Positions 51,783 to 61,005 are shown, numbered from the stretch's first letter. The stretch: 64,000 nt of DNA from an uncultured Prevotella sp. (GCA_900314935.1 OMXE01000011.1:41651-105650), one strand, 5' to 3'. Translations and numbers: made by a program. The notes: generated by a model from the letters alone, not told the origin.

Positions 51783-53996
51783 TTATTTGTTTCTTATAAC
51801 TCTAAAAGTGAATGTCTGACAGCCCATGAGTCCTTCTCCATCAATGACTTCAACGACACCGATGAACTCGGTATTGACATCGGAGGCTGTGAAGGGTATT
51901 TCCGCCTTTCCGTTCTCGTCAGTCAACAAGGCAGGCTTCCAAAGCAACGTGTTTCGTGGATCAGGCATGGTGGGAGCGAGGTCGGTGGGATCCGGTTCAT
52001 AGAACTCTCGCTTGGGATAGTAGCCCTTTGATAAAACCATGTTATTCATCTCCAATAACACTTTATCAGTTACATAAGGTCCTTCGTACAAGACGTCACC
52101 CATTTTGCATACTACATTCCACCAACGATCCCCGTGCCATTCAAGTAGGCACCTGAAATAGTACTCACCACGCTTGGGCTTCAGACGCTTTCCAAAATAA
52201 GGATACGGATAGTATGGGGGATGATGCGAATAGCCGAGATAATCATTGATAAATCCGTGTTCGCATACCCATGCACCCGTATTCATGAGGATAGCACTAT
52301 CGAGGTCTTCTATGACCTTGTCGCGATATGGCGACTGTTTTTTGGCAGTGACGAGCACATTATCCAGTACCACTGTTCCAAAGCCATCGATGATATCCCG
52401 TTCTCCGTATTCGGTCTCAACGAGATGGTTCAGTGGCAGGAATCTTTGTCTTCCACGCTGATAGAAATCGATGCTGTCGAAGGGATTCTCCAACAATAGT
52501 TTCGGCTTGGGCTTCTTGATGAGCGCTTTTATATAGAAATCCCCCCTCATATGGTCCAATAGTATTGGCTCGATCTCGAATCGTCCCAGAGAGTCAGACA
52601 CCACCAGACAGGTGTCACTCTGCGGTGAGAAGGCTTGGAAGAATTGCAGTCTGGGTACACGATCCCTACCTGCTATGCCGTCAGATAGGATTGTTCGTCC
52701 CTGAACTGGCTGCTGATCCCACACATAACGTCGCCATCCCTGAGTCATCATCAGGAGGTCGAGCGCCTGCAACCTATCTTCGTTTCGTTCATCGAAATAA
52801 TAGGTGGGATTGAAGATGTTGCCCCGTATTTGCTCAGAGAGGAAGCAGTGAGAGAGGATGTTCTCATGTCCTGGCTGGTAGAGGTAGGCCTTGTCGAAGA
52901 TGCTCACGGCGAGTTCTGCCTTGAGTGGCTTACCTGAGGGATCTGTTATCTGAAAACTTGCTTTACCTTTCTCACGTCTGTCGTATCGTTGCTGAACGGT
53001 ATTGGCTGTGACGGTGAGCTGTTGGGTGGGGTTCACATACACCAGTCGTTCAGCCACTGGTCGCCCTTCACCGTCTGTCAGGGTAATCTCTGCTATGCCC
53101 TGCAGCGTGAACTTATCCATGGGCAGCTTGACAGTCTGATGACCTCTGAGCGTTCCCTTTGCGCTGCTGCAGGTCATGCCTCTCATCTTGACTGTAAGTG
53201 TGAAGGATCGGGTGACGGTGTCGGGAGCCGATAAGAGTACGGTAATCGCCAACTTGTTATTACGAATCACACGGAGTGTCATGCCTGTTGACTGTATGTC
53301 GGGTAGGGGATAAGTCCTTCCGTCTGATAGCTGCACTTGATATTCCTTGTCCCGATGGGGTGTAAGGGTAAAGGTTCCCATTCCGTCGTGTATACTGTTG
53401 ATGGCAGCAATCTCTTGTCCGTTCTCCAGTACCTTACCTGTCACGTCCTCTGGCATCCCGTTGCCATAGGTAGCCTTGAAGGCCACCACGGAAGGAATGC
53501 CGTCTATGAGTTGTCCGCCCTCAGGGAAGAGGTCGAAGCGGTGCTTGGCAGTTATCTTTTCTATGGAATCCTGCTTGACTGCCTCTGAGGATATGGAATC
53601 CATCTGTGAAACACGGTCGACCACCCTGATGCGTCTCGGATGGATGGCCAGTGTGCTGTCGGTGGTGAACGACGAGCGGGCGTACCCCTCTATCAAGTAT
53701 TCGCCCTGCTGCCACTTGTCACCTATATAAACATGTCCGTCACCCCGTCCTGCCGTGAGCAGATACTTCTCGCTCCATACCACGTCGCCCTTTTCGCTGC
53801 GTAGTTGCAGGTAGAGTGTCTGACTCCTGTCGGAGAGTGCGAAGGTCTGCCTGTCCATCAGGTAGGCCTTGAACCACATATCCTCTCCCGTCTCATACAC
53901 TTCTTTGCTGGGGAATATGTAGAGCAGGTCGGTGGTCTGGGCGCATCCAACCAACGAAGCAAACCAGAAGATGATAAATACGATTGTCCTGATCAT
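51783..53996 (-). CDS. MG2 / alpha-2-macroglobulin-like exported protein
   Basis: 737 residues with a signal peptide or lipoprotein-like N-terminus (LVGCAQ). The first domain (LLYIFPSKEVYETGEDMWFKAYLMD) is the MG2 fold seen in bacterial macroglobulins and Bacteroidota surface proteins; further beta domains follow, with a macroglobulin-like closing segment (KPALLTDENGKAEIPFTASD). No thioester motif was seen, so a protease-trap role is not supported. Last gene of the run that begins at the sigma factor. Confidence 0.65.
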   Translation of the reverse strand: MIRTIVFIIFWFASLVGCAQTTDLLYIFPSKEVYETGEDMWFKAYLMDRQTFALSDRSQTLYLQLRSEKGDVVWSEKYLLTAGRGDGHVYIGDKWQQGEYLIEGYARSSFTTDSTLAIHPRRIRVVDRVSQMDSISSEAVKQDSIEKITAKHRFDLFPEGGQLIDGIPSVVAFKATYGNGMPEDVTGKVLENGQEIAAINSIHDGMGTFTLTPHRDKEYQVQLSDGRTYPLPDIQSTGMTLRVIRNNKLAITVLLSAPDTVTRSFTLTVKMRGMTCSSAKGTLRGHQTVKLPMDKFTLQGIAEITLTDGEGRPVAERLVYVNPTQQLTVTANTVQQRYDRREKGKASFQITDPSGKPLKAELAVSIFDKAYLYQPGHENILSHCFLSEQIRGNIFNPTYYFDERNEDRLQALDLLMMTQGWRRYVWDQQPVQGRTILSDGIAGRDRVPRLQFFQAFSPQSDTCLVVSDSLGRFEIEPILLDHMRGDFYIKALIKKPKPKLLLENPFDSIDFYQRGRQRFLPLNHLVETEYGERDIIDGFGTVVLDNVLVTAKKQSPYRDKVIEDLDSAILMNTGAWVCEHGFINDYLGYSHHPPYYPYPYFGKRLKPKRGEYYFRCLLEWHGDRWWNVVCKMGDVLYEGPYVTDKVLLEMNNMVLSKGYYPKREFYEPDPTDLAPTMPDPRNTLLWKPALLTDENGKAEIPFTASDVNTEFIGVVEVIDGEGLMGCQTFTFRVIRNK

Positions 53997-54041
53997 TAAA
54001 CTAACCTTTACATTGTTATTTATTAGTTATCCTTGATTGCA

Positions 54042-55712
54042 TTATAGTGTTATTTTGTTTTTCAAGTTTTGCAACTGAAGCTCGAAATGATCGAAACCAC
54101 TGATGCTGTAGTCATCGCGGACACGACGGCCATCAGGGGTGATGGTTTCGTAGTGGGGAATGGCGCTGAACTGGAAGAGCTCCATCAGGCGACGGAAATC
54201 GGTGTAGTTGACACATACGACTTCTTCGCCTGACAGCCATTCGTCCACGAACTTGTGATAGTTCTCGCTACCCTCGGCTGTGCGCTCACCTGCAATGAAG
54301 ATGAGCTTCACATCATCGCGTTTGGCTAACTCTGCACGCAGTTGCTTACTGCCCTGAATACCGAAGATACAACCACCACATCCCATTTGCCAGAAGTCAA
54401 GAACCAGATACTTACCAGGATACTTGGCTATGATCTTACGGACGATGTCAATGCCAGGTTTCTCTGGCAGTGGAGAAGATAAAGCAGACTGGGCCATTTT
54501 TTCCTGATAGAACTGTTCTGCCTTCTGGTGTATATAGGGATGGGTGAATGATGCGAGGAAAACGGGATAGTGTTTGCTTACCATTCCTAACTCGGCTACA
54601 AGCGAGTCACGCGCTTCTTTTGTCATCGTTGTATCGGCCATGACGGTGGGGATATCCTCCTCACACTGTCTCCAGAAGTTGAAAGAGTTCTCCATTTCGG
54701 CGAGCGCACATAGTTGTGCCGTCAGGTTGTTCTGTTGGCACCCCATCAGTTTACGCCACATGGCATAATTGTCTTCCAATGATTCTGACTGCGCATCGCG
54801 TACAATCTTGGCCTTATGAATACGGTTCAAGGTAAAATAATAGTCATTGTCAACCAGCAGCAACGGGTTGTCGAAATCAACACGGCGCAACATCTTGTAG
54901 TTGTTGATGTCGTAAAGAGTAGTCATGGCAGCACTGTCTTCCACGATTCTTGTCCAGCTGCCATCTTCGCGTTGCACAAAAGGAGCAGCTTTGCTTTCGA
55001 TCATTCCGGTATAGTCCATGAAGGATAAAGCGAAAACCGACTGCATCTCACCTAATGCCAAATGCATCTCCATGGGTGTGTAGTGCATGGTGCGACTGGT
55101 AGAGTCTATTCGTGCCAACATCTCCTGCCACACCTGTTCGGCTATTTGATTCGCTTTGTTGAAGTCGCCTTCACATTCACTGATTCTTCTGCCTAACTTT
55201 GTCAGTTGAAGGTCGGCTTTCAGCCATCGTTCCACCTCATGACTGCTCCCGCTGTTGTAGGTACATTCAGGCTGTCCCTGCTGGTTAAAGCGCACGGTGA
55301 TATCGATGGTTTCACCAGGACGTGCAAAGAAGGGTATCTTAAAGAAGTCCTGATTGGCGGAGCTTGCTGAGTGATAGAAATACAGTTTCATGGGATAGCT
55401 CAGCCGGAATTCCTTTTCGAACGTGCCATCTGGATTGATGTCTATCAGCATGGTACCATTGTTATTCCTGGTCACATCGTACGCATAGCTCTCCAAAGAT
55501 GAGAACCCTAACCGCTCAGCATCATAGTCCTCTATGCGCCCACGGACTGTGACTGTGCCAGCACTAAACCAGTCCGCGGGCAGCGTAAAGGGGTTGGCAG
55601 CATAGAGCTGCTGAATTGTTAGCGCCTTGGACTCCGCCTTTTTCATTTCCTTTGCCAGTCCTGATGCGCCAACAAGTGTAAATAGAATAGTTGATAAAAA
55701 TAGTTTCTTCAT
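54042..55712 (-). CDS. TlpA-like thioredoxin-fold protein with GCGGC motif
   Basis: 556 residues with a signal peptide (to about LAK). Beta-rich N-terminal part, helical middle, and a C-terminal thioredoxin fold (DFWQMGCGGCIFG, Cys445 and Cys448; IFIAGERTAEGSENYHKF; cis-Pro in SAIPHYE). The active site GCGGC departs from the usual WCxPC, so redox potential or partner may differ. Sits 45 bp upstream of the MG2 gene. Confidence 0.75.
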   Translation of the reverse strand: MKKLFLSTILFTLVGASGLAKEMKKAESKALTIQQLYAANPFTLPADWFSAGTVTVRGRIEDYDAERLGFSSLESYAYDVTRNNNGTMLIDINPDGTFEKEFRLSYPMKLYFYHSASSANQDFFKIPFFARPGETIDITVRFNQQGQPECTYNSGSSHEVERWLKADLQLTKLGRRISECEGDFNKANQIAEQVWQEMLARIDSTSRTMHYTPMEMHLALGEMQSVFALSFMDYTGMIESKAAPFVQREDGSWTRIVEDSAAMTTLYDINNYKMLRRVDFDNPLLLVDNDYYFTLNRIHKAKIVRDAQSESLEDNYAMWRKLMGCQQNNLTAQLCALAEMENSFNFWRQCEEDIPTVMADTTMTKEARDSLVAELGMVSKHYPVFLASFTHPYIHQKAEQFYQEKMAQSALSSPLPEKPGIDIVRKIIAKYPGKYLVLDFWQMGCGGCIFGIQGSKQLRAELAKRDDVKLIFIAGERTAEGSENYHKFVDEWLSGEEVVCVNYTDFRRLMELFQFSAIPHYETITPDGRRVRDDYSISGFDHFELQLQNLKNKITL

Positions 55713-55739
55713 GTATAATGTTAGTATTTATAGTAATCA

Positions 55740-56945
55740 TCATTTCACCACCACCCGTGGATAGTATTCAAACAGTCGCTGGTTGTCGCGTAGCTCCTGA
55801 ACACTGATATCGGGTTTCACGCTACCTGTCCAGTTGGCGCCCCACGCATTGAACGGCTCACCGTCGGGTTCGACGTAGGTAATGGTTGATACGTCGAGGG
55901 GTAGGGGATCAAACTCCAGCAGGAAAGCGACATAATCGCCTGCATTCCCTTTCATGAAGAACATCTCGTCCAAGGGAAGGCCCAGTACCTTGCGGAGCTT
56001 GTACTGTTGTCCTGTATTGTCGATCATCGTAGTCCTTTGATCGAAATTGAAATACTCGGTGGTCCAGTTCTGCTCGTAGCCCACGGCAACGTATGTAGCC
56101 TCGGGTGTGCGCCACAGTGCCATCGTTCCATCTCGCAACGGCTTGATGAGATGGGCGTCGTTCATCACCTTCCATGTGTTCCAGTTCTGCAGGTCGTAGG
56201 GTTTATTCTCGCTCATGTGCTCTTTCTCCAGCAGTGGCTTGTGGAACTGCGGAACGGTATCGTAGGTCATCACGTTCGTAAACTTACCAGATACCTGATA
56301 GCGGATGGTGACGGGAGCACCCATCATTTCCCAGTTGGGCAGACCATAAATCCTTACCTCCTTCGTTGTTTCGGCCAGTGGCGCGAAGAAGATCTTCAGG
56401 TCGACCACATCCCCCTTTTTTGCTCGTAGGGTGAAGTGCTTGCGATAGGTGTCGGGTTCGGTTCGACGGATACGGTATTGTGCACCCGTTTCCTGATCGA
56501 CAATACATGTCTCTTCCGATGTCAGCCAGAGGTTCGTCACCTCATCGGCTGGCATGCGGAAGTAACAATGCATCACCGTCTCATTGTTCTCTTCAGTAAG
56601 ACGCCAGCTCATCGGTACACAAGGCTGCTCGTCTAATGCCATGTTGGCTATCTCAGGGAAGATGTCCATGTAGTTCTTTTCAATGGGTGCATTCTCCACT
56701 ACACAATGGTCTTTGATCCATTCCATGTTCGTGACGTGCCATTCGGCAGTGGTCTTCTTCTCACCACCTGCACCATTCACGGTCTTTACATCTGGCAGCG
56801 TTGCTAATGCACCTACACTCTTGGCATACTCCTTTATACCTCTCGGGGACGACTCGTAGGTGAGGGTGCCATTGATGGTATACGTTTGTGCCTGTGCGGA
56901 CAACCCCGTAAGTATTAGTAAACCAATTTGATATAGTCTTTTCAT
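55740..56945 (-). CDS. Exported beta-rich protein of unknown function
   Basis: 401 residues with a signal peptide (to AQA). Predicted mostly beta, with no motif I can name; segments such as RAKKGDVVDLKIFFAPL and GNAGDYVAFLLEFDPLPLDV suggest stacked sandwich domains. It lies between the anti-sigma gene (13 bp) and the TlpA-like gene (27 bp), so it is part of the sigma operon and perhaps a sensed or regulated envelope component. Confidence 0.65.
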   Translation of the reverse strand: MKRLYQIGLLILTGLSAQAQTYTINGTLTYESSPRGIKEYAKSVGALATLPDVKTVNGAGGEKKTTAEWHVTNMEWIKDHCVVENAPIEKNYMDIFPEIANMALDEQPCVPMSWRLTEENNETVMHCYFRMPADEVTNLWLTSEETCIVDQETGAQYRIRRTEPDTYRKHFTLRAKKGDVVDLKIFFAPLAETTKEVRIYGLPNWEMMGAPVTIRYQVSGKFTNVMTYDTVPQFHKPLLEKEHMSENKPYDLQNWNTWKVMNDAHLIKPLRDGTMALWRTPEATYVAVGYEQNWTTEYFNFDQRTTMIDNTGQQYKLRKVLGLPLDEMFFMKGNAGDYVAFLLEFDPLPLDVSTITYVEPDGEPFNAWGANWTGSVKPDISVQELRDNQRLFEYYPRVVVK

Positions 56946-56959
56946 ATAGCTTTTGTTGA

Positions 56960-57895
56960 TTAGAATTGTATGGTATTGCTATGGATGTGCGTGAGCTGTT
57001 CGAGGTAATTCTGATAGCACGCCGCTGACACCTTCGATGCAATGGGTGAGTGGGAACTAAGCAGTAGGATCCGACCGTCAACGAGTCGTTCAGCCATCCA
57101 CAGGTATTTCTCACCCTTATGCTGATCCTTCAGCGTGAAATAGAACTGCTTGTTTGAGAATCTGAGCAGGTAACCTGGCGTCTTACTGTCGTAGCTGCAA
57201 GCAGCCTGCAATAGTCGGGCAAAGAGGTCCAGTTCCTTGGTGTCCTGGAACACATAGGCCTTGTTGACGACATTGTTGCCGTCACAGTCGGACGTGCAAT
57301 CCAGCGTCACACCCTTTACCTTATTATATTCTGCTATCTTATCGATAAACGCATTCATTTTACTGGGAGCCTGATAGGTGGAGTCGTAGGTCAGCGACTG
57401 TGCTGCGTAGTGCAGATTGGGTGTTGAGGTGGCAACTTCTACCTGCACCTTGCGTTCCGGTTCAGACTTGTCGGTGACTTCCTTCTGTTTGTGGGCAGTC
57501 AGCTGCTGTTCTGTTTGCATACTGCGAACAGCCAGTCCGTTGCCTACGGACTGTTCGTCCGCAGGCTTCGAACTGCTTGAGGACAGCGTTTCTTCATCAA
57601 CAGCTGTCTTTGTTTGATGTGCCATCATAGATTCAGACATTGTCGCGTTCTGACTGGGAACATCAGTTATCCTAAAAAACTTATAGTTAATCCCAACACC
57701 TATTATTATTAACAGACAGGCGGCAGCGGCTATCCAACGAAGCACACTCTTTCTGCGCTCCCTGTTGGGTAGGGAGTGGGTGAGTGTCTCCTCCTGCATC
57801 TTTGTGATGAAGTCGGCAGGCAGCTGCGGCGTGTCGGCATATTTACGTTTCAGCGCCTCACGCAGGTCCGTGTCCTTATATCTTTCTTTCACCAT
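56960..57895 (-). CDS. Putative membrane anti-sigma factor
   Basis: 311 residues. A charged cytoplasmic part (1-50), one membrane helix (about 52-71) and a periplasmic domain of ~230 residues. The topology and position 5 bp after an ECF sigma gene are those of an anti-sigma factor; no zinc-binding ZAS motif is seen. The periplasmic part (MNAFIDKIAEYNKVKGVTLDC onward) is unrecognised and could be the sensor. Confidence 0.65.
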   Translation of the reverse strand: MVKERYKDTDLREALKRKYADTPQLPADFITKMQEETLTHSLPNRERRKSVLRWIAAAACLLIIIGVGINYKFFRITDVPSQNATMSESMMAHQTKTAVDEETLSSSSSKPADEQSVGNGLAVRSMQTEQQLTAHKQKEVTDKSEPERKVQVEVATSTPNLHYAAQSLTYDSTYQAPSKMNAFIDKIAEYNKVKGVTLDCTSDCDGNNVVNKAYVFQDTKELDLFARLLQAACSYDSKTPGYLLRFSNKQFYFTLKDQHKGEKYLWMAERLVDGRILLLSSHSPIASKVSAACYQNYLEQLTHIHSNTIQF

Positions 57896-57901
57896 AGAAC
57901 T

Positions 57902-58456
57902 TCAATCCTTCAGTTTTTTGAAAAGTTTCTTTCGCGTTCTGTAGAGTCGGTTTGCCAGTGCCTTCGCGTCAATACCTGTGATGTAGGCAATCTCTGTCAG
58001 TGGCCGGTCCTCGTAATAGTAGAGTGTCAGAAGCATTCTCTCGTCTGCAGGCAGCTCGTCGATCACTGCCTCCAGTCGTTGGATGCGCTCCTCGCGTCCA
58101 GTGGAAAGTTCTTTCTCCAGCTCTTCATCGCTGATGTCCATCTGCCATTCCTGTCTGTCTTCCATCGATACGATGAATGGTCGTCGGCGTTTCAGGAAGT
58201 CGAGCGTCAGTCGGTAACCGATGCGGCAAAGCCAAGTGGAGAGCGATGCTTTATGGGCGTCGTAGCTGTCGATATGACTGAAGGCGCGGAGAAAGGTATC
58301 CTGTGTCAGCTCCTGGGCATCCATCACGTCAGGCACCTGTCTGACAATCATGGCAAAGACACGCTCTGCATAGTGACAAACCATCTCAGTCTGCCCCTCA
58401 CGTCGTCCTGCCCTGACGGCATTCACGATTTCCTTCTCAGTCAACTCCAATCTCAC
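57902..58456 (-). CDS. ECF RNA polymerase sigma factor
   Basis: 184 residues starting at GTG. Region 2 (AQELTQDTFLRAFSHIDSYD, LSTWLCRIGYRLTLDFLKRR) and region 4 (LPADERMLLTLYYYEDRPLTEIAYITGIDAKALANRLYRTRKKL) are clear. It heads the minus-strand block and probably directs transcription of it together with its own gene. A housekeeping-type promoter lies about 90 bp upstream. Confidence 0.88.
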   Translation of the reverse strand: MRLELTEKEIVNAVRAGRREGQTEMVCHYAERVFAMIVRQVPDVMDAQELTQDTFLRAFSHIDSYDAHKASLSTWLCRIGYRLTLDFLKRRRPFIVSMEDRQEWQMDISDEELEKELSTGREERIQRLEAVIDELPADERMLLTLYYYEDRPLTEIAYITGIDAKALANRLYRTRKKLFKKLKD

Positions 58457-58544
58457 TCGACTTCGTCCTTCTATCTGTTATACGATAAATTCCGAAAATT
58501 ATCTCGCGTTTTTCCGATTTTTTTCGAAAACAATTCTTTTCAGC

Positions 58545-58577
58545 TGCAAAAATACCAAAGATTCCCTTATCATGCAA
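58545..58577 (-). promoter_or_regulatory. Promoter of the sigma factor operon
   Basis: Minus strand: TTG (58575-58577), 20 nt, TATTTTTGCA (58545-58554). The leader to the GTG start is about 85 nt. Confidence 0.55.
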
Positions 58578-58614
58578 GAAAACCATGGCTCTTTTTCCTT
58601 CCCCTTCGCATTTC

Positions 58615-58629
58615 CCTATTCGAAATAGG
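58615..58629. promoter_or_regulatory. Palindrome between divergent promoters
   Basis: CCTATT-CGA-AATAGG, between the sigma promoter and the promoter of the 58749 gene; a further AGGA/TCCT dyad lies at 58649-58660, touching the -33 of the latter. Confidence 0.4.
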
Positions 58630-58660
58630 AAAAACTCCCTTCCGTTTTAGGAATTATCCT

Positions 58661-58691
58661 TTTGAAAAGCTACAAATAGTGCCTACCTTTG
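58661..58691 (+). promoter_or_regulatory. Promoter of the His/Arg-rich secreted protein
   Basis: TTTG (58661-58664), 19 nt, TACCTTTG (58684-58691): an exact consensus match. Confidence 0.75.
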
Positions 58692-58748
58692 CCGATGTAA
58701 AAGAGATACAATCTCAATGTTTAACATTAAAATATAGGAGATACGATT

Positions 58749-59333
58749 ATGAAGAAAATGATGTTCCTGGCAATGATGATGGCGATGACCATCACGGCCA
58801 ACGCAATGAGCTATAGAGCAGCACGCAACGAAGCACTGTTCCTGAGTGATAAAATGGCTTATGAGTTGAATCTGACGGATGCCCAGTATGAAGCTGTTTA
58901 CGAGATCAATCTGGACTACCTGATGAGTGTGAACGGACGCGCTGATGTCTTCGGCCCTTGGTGGGATCGCCGTAACGCTGACCTCCGCTATGTGCTGACT
59001 ACATGGCAGTATGCAAGGTTCTTGGATCGTACTTACTTCTATCGCCCAGTTACTTGGCGCAACGGAGGGTTGACCATCCATGTATATAGCCACTACGACA
59101 GAGCACGTTTCTACAGACATCACCCAACGGTGTATGTAACCTACAGGGGAGGGCACAACCGCAAGCCGAGTCACTTCTATGCCAATAGAAGACTGGCAAA
59201 GCCAGCACCTGCACCCGCAGCTCGTCCGCACCACGCACCGAAGCACGACAAGGCAGTGAGAGGTTCGCATCACGTGATTGCAAAGAACACTCCAGCCCAC
59301 CGTGGTCCGGGTCACGACAGAGGTCGCCGTTAG
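58749..59333 (+). CDS. Exported basic His-rich protein of unknown function
   Basis: 194 residues with a signal peptide (to NAM). Residues ~20-130 include a helical LTDAQYEAVYEINLDYL segment reminiscent of LTxxQ-type periplasmic stress proteins, then Tyr/Trp-rich strands. The last 60 residues are rich in His, Arg, Pro and Ala (PAPAARPHHAPKHDKAV). The His cluster could bind metal or polyanions. No family name can be given. Divergent from the ECF sigma operon. Confidence 0.65.
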   Translation: MKKMMFLAMMMAMTITANAMSYRAARNEALFLSDKMAYELNLTDAQYEAVYEINLDYLMSVNGRADVFGPWWDRRNADLRYVLTTWQYARFLDRTYFYRPVTWRNGGLTIHVYSHYDRARFYRHHPTVYVTYRGGHNRKPSHFYANRRLAKPAPAPAARPHHAPKHDKAVRGSHHVIAKNTPAHRGPGHDRGRR

Positions 59334-59372
59334 TTTGTACTCCCTCTATATATGCCTCGTAAGAGGACTCAG

Positions 59373-59403
59373 GGGAACTCCAGCAATGGGGTTCCCTTTC
59401 TTA
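59373..59403. terminator. Bidirectional terminator
   Basis: GGGAACTCC pairs with GGGGTTCCC over AGCAAT, followed by TTTCTT. It overlaps the stop of the minus-strand hydrolase (59401-59403). Confidence 0.75.
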
Positions 59404-60348
59404 TTGTAGGAAACGGTTGGCTCTGAGCTCCATGTTCTCTTGCAGTTGCTGGCGATAGAGCCATATCTCGCGGGTATGGTAGTTGCCCTCTATTCCCAAC
59501 AACGGCAGCATATAGTCTTGGGCCGTATAGCCTTCTACCATCAGCAAACCTGTAGCCGTGTCGAGATGAATCGTCATGGTGTCTTTCTTTTGTTCGGCTA
59601 CTGGCAATAGCGGTGAAGGCTCGGTAATCAGCGTGGCCATTGTGCTATCTGTACGCCAGTTAACGGGATTGATGGCCAGGTTGCTCTTTTCCCATCCTCG
59701 CATCACACAATCCTTGTCGCGTACTGAATTGTAGCAGATGGTAACACCGGTATCGTCTGCACCTTTGGCAGCCACAATATGTGGATGGGTTTCTGTTACG
59801 GATATACCAATGGCGTAGGCTGCAATCATCCGTTGGAAGGTATCCTCATCCATCTCCTTCAGCAGTTCCATCATGATGTGGGCACCCTGACTGAATCCCG
59901 CCAGAATAAACGGTCGTCCATGATTGTAGTGCGCCAGATAATAAGCAAAAGCCTGTCGTACATCATCCAATGCCAACGGCATGCGTATAGCCGCCACACT
60001 GTCATTCTCGAAACTCTGCAGAGAACACTGTCGGTAGTAAGGCGAATAGTAGCTCAATCTACCGCTCAGCAGTGTATCTACGCCCAACATTTCTCCATAG
60101 AGCGGAGCCCTCACACTGTCGTTGTGGGTGTCAGCATAATGACAGGTTTCGCCTGTGGACAGCATATAGTCGCCCGTTTCGGTGGAAATGATGTAGAACA
60201 CATCGGCCGCTGCATCACGGTAGGTTATATACCACTGCGTCGAATCTTGATAATCAGGTACGGCAGGAATCCATTCGCTCTCCACCATCTTCTTATGGCA
60301 CGAGGCACATAATCCACACGCCACCAGTGCCACCAACAAATACTTCAT
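59401..60348 (-). CDS. DUF3089 alpha/beta hydrolase lipoprotein
   Basis: 315 residues from the ATG at 60348 (five residues longer if the ATG at 60363 is used), with lipobox GLCASC (Cys17). Alpha/beta hydrolase fold with nucleophile elbow GFSQG (Ser153) preceded by HGRPFILAGF; WYITYRDAAADVFYI and DDVRQAFAYYLAHYN fit DUF3089. Likely an outer-membrane or periplasmic serine hydrolase with unknown substrate. Confidence 0.78.
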   Translation of the reverse strand: MKYLLVALVACGLCASCHKKMVESEWIPAVPDYQDSTQWYITYRDAAADVFYIISTETGDYMLSTGETCHYADTHNDSVRAPLYGEMLGVDTLLSGRLSYYSPYYRQCSLQSFENDSVAAIRMPLALDDVRQAFAYYLAHYNHGRPFILAGFSQGAHIMMELLKEMDEDTFQRMIAAYAIGISVTETHPHIVAAKGADDTGVTICYNSVRDKDCVMRGWEKSNLAINPVNWRTDSTMATLITEPSPLLPVAEQKKDTMTIHLDTATGLLMVEGYTAQDYMLPLLGIEGNYHTREIWLYRQQLQENMELRANRFLQ

Positions 60349-60383
60349 ATAGCAATTATTCACGATTACTTGTTAAATTTGAG

Positions 60384-60393
60384 TGCAAATATA
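60384..60393 (-). promoter_or_regulatory. -7 element of the DUF3089 gene
   Basis: TATATTTGCA on the minus strand, 36 bp before the ATG at 60348. Confidence 0.55.
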
Positions 60394-60415
60394 CCGATAT
60401 TTCCACAATAATCCG

Positions 60416-60423
60416 TATCTTTG
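60416..60423 (+). promoter_or_regulatory. -7 element of the exonuclease gene
   Basis: TATCTTTG, 29 bp before the ATG at 60452; divergent from the preceding element. Confidence 0.55.
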
Positions 60424-60451
60424 AACCGAATTTTACAGAGAGGTAATATCT

Positions 60452-61003
60452 ATGATCAGGGATTTCATCGCCATCGACTTTGAAACGGCCAACCAGCATC
60501 CGTCCAGCGTATGCTCCGTGGGAGTGGTTATGGTGCGCGATGGACAGATTGTAGATACGTTCTACAGTCTGATACAGCCCGAGCCGAACTACTACACCTA
60601 TTTCTGTCAGCAAGTACATGGCATCAGTCAGCGTGATACAGATGATGCACCCGTGTTCTCCAAAGTGTGGCAGCAATTAGAAGAGCGCATTACTGAAGTG
60701 TTCTTCCCAGGCTTACAGGCGATTGATGAAAGGAGGGATAGGATAGCCATGCTGCCTTTTGTTGCCCATAATGCATGCTTTGATGAAGGCTGTCTGAAAG
60801 CTGTGTTCAGAGTATACCAGATGGACTATCCCGACTATCGCTTCTACGACACCCTTACCGCTTCCCGCCGACAATTCGGTCGTTCCTTGCCTAATCATCA
60901 GTTGCACACCGTGGCCGCTGCCTGTGGTTACGACCTACAGCATCATCACCATGCGTTGGCCGATGCTGAGGCCTGTGCCGCCATCGCGTTGTATATTCTG
61001 TAG
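60452..61003 (+). CDS. DnaQ-like 3'-5' exonuclease (DEDDh)
   Basis: 183 residues. Exo I DFET (Asp9, Glu11), Exo II HNACFD (Asp111) and Exo III HHALAD (His166, Asp171) are all present. It resembles the epsilon proofreading domain family but lacks polymerase-binding extras, so it may be a stand-alone exonuclease or RNase T-like enzyme. A ~20-residue stretch at 84-103 (FFPGLQAIDERRDRIAML) looks like an insertion. Convergent with the broken DUF4491 gene, 2 bp apart. Confidence 0.82.
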   Translation: MIRDFIAIDFETANQHPSSVCSVGVVMVRDGQIVDTFYSLIQPEPNYYTYFCQQVHGISQRDTDDAPVFSKVWQQLEERITEVFFPGLQAIDERRDRIAMLPFVAHNACFDEGCLKAVFRVYQMDYPDYRFYDTLTASRRQFGRSLPNHQLHTVAAACGYDLQHHHHALADAEACAAIALYIL

Positions 61004-61005
61004 GA

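Noticed and set aside
51783-53996. Protease-trapping alpha-2-macroglobulin
   Set aside because: Only MG-type domains are seen; the thioester motif and the usual ~1500+ length are missing.
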